From the IMG/VR virus record IMGVR_UViG_3300043403_000051, positions 1 to 64,000 of that record: a DNA stretch of 64,000 nt, one strand, 5' to 3'. The position numbers and the translations under genes were made by a program. Positions 20,470 through 25,590 of the stretch are shown in pieces; position 1 is the stretch's first letter; each line of letters opens with the position of its first letter. Under the pieces are notes generated by a model that was not told where the DNA came from, ran no database searches, and worked only from the letters and a program-made list of their open reading frames with translations. Source of the stretch: a virus.

Positions 20470-20547
20470 ATGAAGAATTTCAACACATATTATAGTCTCT
20501 CATTGTTATCCAGCCTAACGGGTCGGGAGCTAAAGGTATGGGTATAA
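20470..20547 (+). CDS. Leader peptide 2 (25 aa) of tRNA cluster 2
   Basis: Residues 7-16 are YYSLSLLSSL, codons TAT TAT AGT CTC TCA TTG TTA TCC AGC CTA (20488-20517). That is exactly two codons for each of the five tRNAs in the downstream cluster: Tyr (GTA), Ser-AGY (GCT), Ser-UCN (TGA), Leu-CUN (TAG) and Leu-UUR (TAA). No other amino acid interrupts the run. This agrees with tRNA identity down to isoacceptor level and is strong evidence for a regulatory leader peptide rather than a chance frame. Confidence 0.88.
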   Translation: MKNFNTYYSLSLLSSLTGRELKVWV

Positions 20548-20588
20548 TAAAGATAAACTCTTAAATCAAAACATATAAAAAAGCTCCC
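20525..20588 (+). promoter_or_regulatory. Antiterminator pairing of attenuator 2
   Basis: GGGAGCT at 20525-20531, 7 nt after the last control codon, is perfectly complementary to AGCTCCC at 20582-20588, the 5' arm of terminator 2. Confidence 0.7.
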
Positions 20589-20604
20589 TATTGGGGGCTT
20601 TTTT
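20583..20604 (+). terminator. Terminator 2, before tRNA-Leu
   Basis: GCTCCC-TATT-GGGGGC flanked by A and T runs, with six T after the stem. It lies 7 nt before the first tRNA of cluster 2. Confidence 0.88.
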
Positions 20605-20611
20605 AGTTTAT

Positions 20612-20684
20612 GGCTCTATGACGTAATTGGAAACCGTCTTGGCTTTAGAACCCAAGTTTCCGAGTTCGAGTCTCGGTAGAGCTA
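20612..20684 (+). tRNA. tRNA-Leu (TAG)
   Basis: Acceptor GGCTCTA/TAGAGCT, D stem GACG/CGTC, anticodon loop TTTAGAA, T arm CCGAG-TTCGAGT-CTCGG, discriminator A, flank CA. The variable region is short for a Leu tRNA. Confidence 0.88.
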
Positions 20685-20687
20685 CAT

Positions 20688-20760
20688 GCCTTTGTGATGA
20701 AACGGAATACATGTCAGACTTAAAATCTGAATTTTACGGGTTCGACTCCCGTCAGAGGTA
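20688..20760 (+). tRNA. tRNA-Leu (TAA)
   Basis: Acceptor GCCTTTG/CAGAGGT, anticodon arm TCAGA-CTTAAAA-TCTGA, T arm ACGGG-TTCGACT-CCCGT, discriminator A, flank CA. The variable region is about 5 nt, again short. Confidence 0.92.
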
Positions 20761-20765
20761 CATTT

Positions 20766-20850
20766 GGAAGCACGTAAAGTTGGCGTACTTATCCGTCTTG
20801 AAAACGGTGAAGAGGTAACACTTGTGCAGGTTCGACCCCTGCTGTTTCCG
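20766..20850 (+). tRNA. tRNA-Ser (TGA)
   Basis: Acceptor GGAAGCA/TGTTTCC, anticodon loop CTTGAAA, long variable arm, T arm GCAGG-TTCGACC-CCTGC, discriminator G, flank CA. Confidence 0.93.
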
Positions 20851-20853
20851 CAT

Positions 20854-20937
20854 AGAGAGGTGACTGAATGGTAAGGTACTGGTTTGCTAAACCAGGGTCA
20901 GATAAAACTGGAGTGGGTTCGATACCCATCCTCTCTG
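20854..20937 (+). tRNA. tRNA-Ser (GCT)
   Basis: Perfect acceptor AGAGAGG/CCTCTCT, anticodon arm CTGGT-TTGCTAA-ACCAG, long variable arm, T arm GTGGG-TTCGATA-CCCAT, discriminator G, flank CT. Confidence 0.93.
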
Positions 20938-20943
20938 CTAAAG

Positions 20944-20990
20944 GGTTCCTGTATCAGGCAAAATATAACCCCCGTTGTGGTATAGGAATC
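20944..20990 (+). ncRNA. 12-bp hairpin between tRNA-Ser and tRNA-Tyr
   Basis: GGTTCCTGTATC (20944-20955) pairs with GGTATAGGAATC (20979-20990) at all 12 positions allowing G-U, around a 23 nt loop with a C run. It is not a tRNA. It could be a stable small RNA or a processing signal within the cluster 2 transcript. Confidence 0.5.
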
Positions 20991-20998
20991 GTTTATTT

Positions 20999-21083
20999 GA
21001 GATAGCTGTCGTGATGGAGGAACGGCACTGGTCTGTAAAACCAGCACTATGAAACACAGTAGGTTCGAATCCCACCTATCTCA
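20999..21083 (+). tRNA. tRNA-Tyr (GTA)
   Basis: Perfect acceptor GAGATAG/CTATCTC, anticodon arm CTGGT-CTGTAAA-ACCAG, long variable arm, T loop TTCGAAT, discriminator A, flank CA. Confidence 0.93.
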
Positions 21084-21109
21084 CATTAACAATTAATTTT
21101 AATTATTTA

Positions 21110-21141
21110 TTTGGTAGTTAGATAAAAAGATACTACCTTTG
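21110..21141 (+). promoter_or_regulatory. Promoter of tRNA cluster 3
   Basis: TTTGGTAGT (from 21110), 20 nt spacer, TACCTTTG (21134-21141). The leader ATG begins 4 nt after the -7 box, so transcription probably starts at or next to the A of ATG. Confidence 0.9.
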
Positions 21142-21145
21142 CTTT

Positions 21146-21226
21146 ATGAATGTAACACGTACACATACGCAACAGTTTTGGTTCCCTACAAGGGCTGGGC
21201 TTGGTATGTGTGATAATAGAGGATAA
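21146..21226 (+). CDS. Leader peptide 3 (26 aa) of tRNA cluster 3
   Basis: Residues 4-16 are TRTHTQQFWFPTR (codons 21155-21193). The run contains only Thr, Arg, His, Gln, Phe, Trp and Pro, which are exactly the seven amino acids of the downstream tRNAs (Pro, Thr, Phe, Gln, His, Arg, Trp), and every one is represented. Codons include CGT, which fits tRNA-Arg ACG, both Gln and both Phe codons, and TGG for Trp. The match is the same principle as in leaders 1 and 2. Confidence 0.88.
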   Translation: MNVTRTHTQQFWFPTRAGLGMCDNRG

Positions 21227-21260
21227 ATTCCCCCAAACACTCACTCATTGAAAAGCCCAG
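21195..21260 (+). promoter_or_regulatory. Antiterminator pairing of attenuator 3
   Basis: CTGGGCTT at 21195-21202, just after the control codons, is perfectly complementary to AAGCCCAG at 21253-21260, which includes the 5' arm of terminator 3. Confidence 0.72.
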
Positions 21261-21282
21261 GACATAAAATCCTGGGTTTTTT
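21256..21282 (+). terminator. Terminator 3, before tRNA-Pro
   Basis: Perfect 7 bp stem CCCAGGA/TCCTGGG around CATAAAA, then TTTTTT. It ends 9 nt before tRNA-Pro. Confidence 0.92.
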
Positions 21283-21291
21283 ATTTTTAAT

Positions 21292-21365
21292 CGGGATGTG
21301 GACTAATGGCAAGTCACTTACTTTGGGAGTAAGGCATCATGGAGGTTCGAGTCCTCTCATCCCGA
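21292..21365 (+). tRNA. tRNA-Pro (TGG)
   Basis: Perfect acceptor CGGGATG/CATCCCG, anticodon arm CTTAC-TTTGGGA-GTAAG, T loop TTCGAGT, discriminator A, flank CA. Confidence 0.93.
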
Positions 21366-21370
21366 CATTT

Positions 21371-21442
21371 GCCTCGTAAGCATATATGGTGATGCAGCGC
21401 ACTTGTAATGCGCAGAATAGGTTTCGAGTACCTAACTTGGCT
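21371..21442 (+). tRNA. tRNA-Thr (TGT)
   Basis: Anticodon arm GCGCA-CTTGTAA-TGCGC, T arm TAGGT-TTCGAGT-ACCTA. Acceptor GCCTCGT/ACTTGGC has two mismatches. Discriminator T, flank CA. Confidence 0.87.
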
Positions 21443-21449
21443 CAGTAAT

Positions 21450-21521
21450 GGAGATATAGCTCAGTTGGAAGAGCAACGGATTGAAGCCCCGTGAGCACCA
21501 GTTCGACTCTGGTTATCTCCA
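21450..21521 (+). tRNA. tRNA-Phe (GAA)
   Basis: Perfect acceptor GGAGATA/TATCTCC, anticodon loop TTGAAGC (one mismatch in the stem), T arm ACCAG-TTCGACT-CTGGT, discriminator A, flank CA. Confidence 0.92.
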
Positions 21522-21528
21522 CATATAT

Positions 21529-21599
21529 TCCCATTTGGCGTAACGGAAGCGTAGGACTCTTTGAAAGTCTTGGAAATTGTTCGATTCAATTAATGGGAG
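21529..21599 (+). tRNA. tRNA-Gln (TTG)
   Basis: Perfect acceptor TCCCATT/AATGGGA, anticodon loop CTTTGAA, T arm AATTG-TTCGATT-CAATT, discriminator G, flank CA. Confidence 0.92.
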
Positions 21600-21604
21600 C
21601 ACAC

Positions 21605-21676
21605 GGGTTTATTGATGTAATGGAAGCATGGCAGTTTGTGAAGCTGCTCGTATGGGTTCGAACCCCATATCTACCC
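21605..21676 (+). tRNA. tRNA-His (GTG)
   Basis: Anticodon arm GCAGT-TTGTGAA-GCTGC, T arm ATGGG-TTCGAAC-CCCAT. The extra 5' G pairs with discriminator C (G-1:C73), the identity hallmark of tRNA-His. Two mismatches in the acceptor. Confidence 0.9.
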
Positions 21677-21681
21677 CTTTT

Positions 21682-21753
21682 ATCCTCTTAGCATAATGGA
21701 AGTGCAGCAAGCTACGAACTTGCGTTGTGTGAGTTCGAGTCTCATGGAGGATT
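21682..21753 (+). tRNA. tRNA-Arg (ACG)
   Basis: Acceptor ATCCTCT/GGAGGAT, anticodon arm GCAAG-CTACGAA-CTTGC, T arm GTGAG-TTCGAGT-CTCAT, discriminator T, flank CT. It serves CGN codons, matching CGT in leader 3. Confidence 0.93.
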
Positions 21754-21765
21754 CTTTTTATAACT

Positions 21766-21835
21766 GCGTATGCCTAAAGGAGTAGTAAGCGGTCTCCAAA
21801 ACCGTGATTTATCAGTTCGAGTCTGGTCATGCGTG
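21766..21835 (+). tRNA. tRNA-Trp (CCA)
   Basis: Acceptor GCGTATG/CATGCGT, anticodon arm GCGGT-CTCCAAA-ACCGT, T arm ATCAG-TTCGAGT-CTGGT, discriminator G, flank CT. Last of the array. Confidence 0.93.
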
Positions 21836-21847
21836 CTTAAATAGTAT

Positions 21848-21896
21848 ACCCAAGTTAATTATTTGTTAAAAGTAATTGATTTGGGTTATTTTTTTT
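21848..21896 (+). terminator. Terminator ending tRNA cluster 3
   Basis: A 14 bp stem (ACCCAAGTTAATTA with TAATTGATTTGGGT, two G-U pairs) and a T-rich tail. The tail overlaps the -33 element of the next promoter. Confidence 0.85.
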
Positions 21897-21925
21897 GGTA
21901 GTGTCATAAATTCTTGTTATTTTTG
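21894..21925 (+). promoter_or_regulatory. Promoter of the packaging/structural genes
   Basis: TTTGGTAGT (from 21894), 20 nt spacer, TATTTTTG (21918-21925). It shows that the next gene must start downstream of about 21930. Confidence 0.85.
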
Positions 21926-21940
21926 TATAAATTAATTACT

Positions 21941-22294
21941 GTGAGCAACCAAATACCTTTTATAAAGATTTCAAAGAACACAGACTCTAAAATAGAGATG
22001 GTTAAAAAGATTGTTTCTATCTATTGTGTGTTGTCTGATATTAAACTTTCTGAAACTGATATTATAGTTGTTTCATATTTCATTCTATATGGAATCAATG
22101 AAAAAACTAAAAAATTAATTATTGATAGCAAACTCCTTAATAGTGATAGTATCAAAAATACAATGTCAAAATTAAGAAAAGCAGGTATAATTAAAAAATC
22201 AGAATTCAGGAGAAAAGAAGATTATCTAAATGAAAACTTAAACATACCAATTAATAAAGTTGTTGGATTAATGATTAAAATAGATAACTCCTAA
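21941..22294 (+). CDS. Small HTH-like protein, 117 aa (GTG start)
   Basis: GTG at 21941 is chosen because an in-frame ATG at 21914 lies upstream of the likely transcription start. The segment DIIVVSYFILYGINEKTKKL, then SIKNTMSKLRKAGIIKKSE, reads like a winged-helix DNA-binding fold. It is the first gene of the packaging operon, and its stop overlaps the next start. It may be a regulator or packaging factor. Confidence 0.65.
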   Translation: MSNQIPFIKISKNTDSKIEMVKKIVSIYCVLSDIKLSETDIIVVSYFILYGINEKTKKLIIDSKLLNSDSIKNTMSKLRKAGIIKKSEFRRKEDYLNENLNIPINKVVGLMIKIDNS

Positions 22295-22614
22295 TGAAAA
22301 ATATAGATTATGTAACCAAGAAAGTAGCAAAAGAACTACAACTTAATGAAGACATTGTATCGAAAATTTATTATGATTTTTATTGGAAGAATGTAGTATT
22401 TCCAAAAATAAAATCTTTTGAGTATACGGCAATAACATTACCAAAGCTTGGTACATTATATCTATCATACTATAAACTAAGAAAAGAAATAACAGACATA
22501 ATATTTAGACTTAGACGAGTTAGAGATAATGACACACTTACAGATGGAAAAAGAAAACAATTAGATGACCATTATGTAAATTATCTTAGAAAATTATTAT
22601 TACGTAGAAACTAA
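22294..22614 (+). CDS. HU/IHF-like small protein
   Basis: 106 aa. VTKKVAKELQLNEDIVSKIYYDFYWKN followed by YTAITLPKLGTLYLS has the helix-helix-beta pattern of HU/IHF-type proteins (the LPKLGTL part matches the I-P-x-F-G-x-F signature). The basic helical tail DDHYVNYLRKLLLRRN is extra. crAss-like phages carry similar genes near packaging genes. DNA bending is inferred, not shown. Confidence 0.5.
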   Translation: MKNIDYVTKKVAKELQLNEDIVSKIYYDFYWKNVVFPKIKSFEYTAITLPKLGTLYLSYYKLRKEITDIIFRLRRVRDNDTLTDGKRKQLDDHYVNYLRKLLLRRN

Positions 22615-22636
22615 TTACTTTTAAAAAAATAATAAA

Positions 22637-22984
22637 ATGTTAAATGCATTAAAAGAATATGTAAAACTTTTACCCACAGCTATTGAAAATATTGATAGTG
22701 TAGCAGAGGGATTATGGAATAAGTTAAATCATGATTCTTTAACAGACCCACAAAAAGAAGAAATCGTAAAAAGAAAACTAATTTGTTTAGAATGCCCGTA
22801 TAATAGTAAGAATGCAAGTGATTTATTTAACTACATATCTTATAGAACAGACGACCATTGTATACATTGTAGCTGTAATATTGACTTAAAAACAGAATGT
22901 TTGTCTTGTAATTGTGGAATAGAAGTTTATAATCAAAACAATCCAACAAAAAAATTATCTCTTAACTGGGAAGCCTACAAATAA
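22637..22984 (+). CDS. Cysteine-rich zinc-ribbon-like protein
   Basis: 115 aa. The C-terminal half has at least four cysteine pairs: CLECPY, HCIHCSCN, ECLSCNCG, the look of one or two zinc ribbons. A common type of small gene before the terminase in Bacteroidota phages. Its role is unknown. Confidence 0.65.
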   Translation: MLNALKEYVKLLPTAIENIDSVAEGLWNKLNHDSLTDPQKEEIVKRKLICLECPYNSKNASDLFNYISYRTDDHCIHCSCNIDLKTECLSCNCGIEVYNQNNPTKKLSLNWEAYK

Positions 22985-22989
22985 TATAT

Positions 22990-23250
22990 ATGAACGACCA
23001 ACTACAATCAAACAACGCACCGTTTAACAAATACGATGTGAGATTACAAAAACATATTTTGTACCTACTTACGCAATCACTGGAATTATTCCCTCAGTAC
23101 ACAATTGCTCAACACCTTTGTCATATCCTTAGAAAAAAAGGTGATGTAAAAGAACCTTACTTTTGGGATGACTTAACGCTATTAAAAAAAGTAGAACATT
23201 ATTATGATGAATTACAAACTGAATTAGTTAACCAAATAGAAGAAGACTAA
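22990..23250 (+). CDS. Hypothetical protein, 86 aa
   Basis: A helical protein (QKHILYLLTQSLELFPQYTI then QHLCHILRKKGD). Its stop overlaps the next start (TAATG), so it is coupled to the terminase operon. No known domain. Confidence 0.65.
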   Translation: MNDQLQSNNAPFNKYDVRLQKHILYLLTQSLELFPQYTIAQHLCHILRKKGDVKEPYFWDDLTLLKKVEHYYDELQTELVNQIEED

Positions 23251-23516
23251 TGGCCGCAGCAAAAAAAGTGTCTGATAGTTTAATTGCAATTGAGTTATTA
23301 AAATTTGAGAAGAAAATTAATGAGTTCTTTGATTATCTTGATAAATCAAAATTAAACAAAATTGAGGACTTAAAGGAAATTGATACTCAAATAAAAATGA
23401 TTGATGCTTTGACAAGATGGTTACCAATTCTTGAAAAGTTAAGAGAAAATGAAATTTCTAAAAAAATGGAAACTCGTGGTGACCAAGAGGCTGGTGGAGC
23501 TTTTAAAGTATTATAA
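23250..23516 (+). CDS. Hypothetical protein before terminase, 88 aa (small-terminase candidate)
   Basis: An all-helical, charged protein (LLKFEKKINEFFDYLDKSK) with stop and start overlaps on both sides. Position and size allow a small terminase role, but no HTH DNA-binding domain is obvious, so this stays a guess from context. Confidence 0.55.
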   Translation: MAAAKKVSDSLIAIELLKFEKKINEFFDYLDKSKLNKIEDLKEIDTQIKMIDALTRWLPILEKLRENEISKKMETRGDQEAGGAFKVL

Positions 23517-25525
23517 TGATTACATCAACAGAATTTCTTAGAAATATAAAACAAACGCCCCCCAAAGATAGTATTGACTATGAGCAATTTTGGCAAAATG
23601 AATTAGCCAAAGTTAAGTATGGTGTAACAATAAACGGAACATATATACACGGATGGCTTTATTGGCATAGCAACCTCTGGAATATTTACATGGATGATTT
23701 AGACCCTGTAAATAATGAGGTTGTTCGTGTTTTACAGAATCCTGATTTACGTGATAATGAATGGATGATTGCAGAAAATTTAAAGTATGCAGAGGATGAG
23801 AAAAAAGGTTTATTTATAATCGGTGCAAGACGACTTGGTAAAACTATGTTTATTGCATCGTATATTGGTAGGTCTGCCACAATATACAAAGGTAGTGACA
23901 ATATTATTGTAGGAAATAATAAGGATGACATTAACAACATTACTGCTGCTTGTGACTTAGGATTAACCAGCATAAATCCATATTTTTACTCACCAAGAGT
24001 AGCGGATGACTGGAAAAAACATGTAAGCTTAGGGGTTAAAGAAAAAAGGACAAATGTACGTCATATTTTTTCAAACATATATATTAGGAATACAGAAGGG
24101 GGTATTAATACAGAAGTTATTGCGGGTCTTACCCCGAAGGCTCTTGTATTTGATGAAATTGGAAAAGGCCCTTTTTTAGAGTCATTTAACGCCGCTAAAA
24201 AATCTTTTGAATCTCCTTATGGTTGGAGATGTGTTCCTGTTCTGTTGGGGACGGGAGGTGCCTTTGATAAGGGTGCTGATGCGGAGAAGGTATTCTATGA
24301 ACCACAGGTGCATAATTTATTGGCTATTGAGTTGAAAGAGGAGCCTGGTAAAAAAACATCTGTTTTTATAGGTGGTACTTATAGTTTGGAATTTCCAAAA
24401 GTAAAACAATCCCTTTCAGATTTTCTATCTGTAGAAAAAGGAACTATCCTTGATACAATAAATATAGGTGTATCAACCCATGAAGAAAATCGTAGAATAA
24501 TAGAGGAAAAAAGAAAAATAACTGAAAAAAGTTCAGATATAAAAACTCACCTTAAAGAGATTATGTATCTACCTCTTACACCAAAAGAGGCATTCCTAAA
24601 AGATACAGAAAATGATTTCCCTGTTGAAGCTGCTCAAAAACATTTAGAGTATTTACTCTCAAATACGGATTCTACAGGAACTGCTGTATCTTTATATAGA
24701 GATATTGATGGGTCAATCAAACACTCGTTTGAGAATACTAAAAAACCAATATTCGATTATCCCGTTGACAAGAATGTAAGTAAGGATGCTCCTATTATGA
24801 TATATGAGTTTCCTATAAAAAATCCGCCTTACAATCTTTATATTGCGGGGGCTGACCCATATAACCAATCAGAATCATCTTGGTCAGCATCGTTGGGAAC
24901 AGTCTACATCTATAAAAGATTTTACGACCCCCTTGCAGGAACATATCAAAGAAGGATTGTTGCCTCTTATGCAGCAAGACCTAAAACAATGAAGGAGTGG
25001 CATGAGAATGTAGAACTCTTATTAGAGTTTTATAATGCTACGTGTATGCCTGAAAATGAAGGTGGTACATTTATTCAATATTTTGACCAGAAAAATAAAG
25101 GACATTTACTTGCAGATGGCTACAATATGTTAAAGGAAATTAGCCCTAACACATCAATTGTTGGTAGGGTAAAAGGATTACCTGCTACACCTAAAGTAAA
25201 AGGTTACTGGATGAATCTACTTGTACAGTACACATTGGAAGACATAGTTGTAGGCCAAGACCCCGTAACAAAGGAACCAATTAAGAAACTTGGCATATAT
25301 AGAATATCCGACCCTGCTTTATTAAGAGAAATGATTGCATATGATAAAGATGCAAACGTTGACCGTATCGTTGCGTTTGGTCATGCTTTAGCCTATGATG
25401 CATATCTTGAAAAGTATTTTCCTACAGTTGATGTACGACCAGAAAAAGAACAAACTAATAAAAAGAACTTTAAAGTAAGAAGCCCTTTTGCTTTAATTAA
25501 GTCAAATCCTTTCCGCCTCAAATAA
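23516..25525 (+). CDS. terL: Terminase large subunit
   Basis: 669 aa. Walker A is IIGARRLGKTMF (about residue 100), Walker B is ALVFDEIG (about 208), followed by a TGG coupling motif (LLGTGGAF). The nuclease domain includes LYIAGADPYNQ (first catalytic Asp) and a late acidic residue before the end (YDKDANVDRIVAFGHAL). TerL pumps DNA into the capsid and cuts it. Its start overlaps the stop of the previous gene. Confidence 0.93.
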   Translation: MITSTEFLRNIKQTPPKDSIDYEQFWQNELAKVKYGVTINGTYIHGWLYWHSNLWNIYMDDLDPVNNEVVRVLQNPDLRDNEWMIAENLKYAEDEKKGLFIIGARRLGKTMFIASYIGRSATIYKGSDNIIVGNNKDDINNITAACDLGLTSINPYFYSPRVADDWKKHVSLGVKEKRTNVRHIFSNIYIRNTEGGINTEVIAGLTPKALVFDEIGKGPFLESFNAAKKSFESPYGWRCVPVLLGTGGAFDKGADAEKVFYEPQVHNLLAIELKEEPGKKTSVFIGGTYSLEFPKVKQSLSDFLSVEKGTILDTINIGVSTHEENRRIIEEKRKITEKSSDIKTHLKEIMYLPLTPKEAFLKDTENDFPVEAAQKHLEYLLSNTDSTGTAVSLYRDIDGSIKHSFENTKKPIFDYPVDKNVSKDAPIMIYEFPIKNPPYNLYIAGADPYNQSESSWSASLGTVYIYKRFYDPLAGTYQRRIVASYAARPKTMKEWHENVELLLEFYNATCMPENEGGTFIQYFDQKNKGHLLADGYNMLKEISPNTSIVGRVKGLPATPKVKGYWMNLLVQYTLEDIVVGQDPVTKEPIKKLGIYRISDPALLREMIAYDKDANVDRIVAFGHALAYDAYLEKYFPTVDVRPEKEQTNKKNFKVRSPFALIKSNPFRLK

Positions 25526-25590
25526 CTTATTTTAGTTACTTAATGAGGAATTTTAACAAAATTCATTTACTTTTACATAAATTCTAATAA

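Noticed and set aside
20627-20818. 63-codon frame over Leu and Ser tRNAs, and a similar one at 21491-21691
   Set aside because: Both lie inside tRNA genes; their sequence is explained by the cloverleaf structures.
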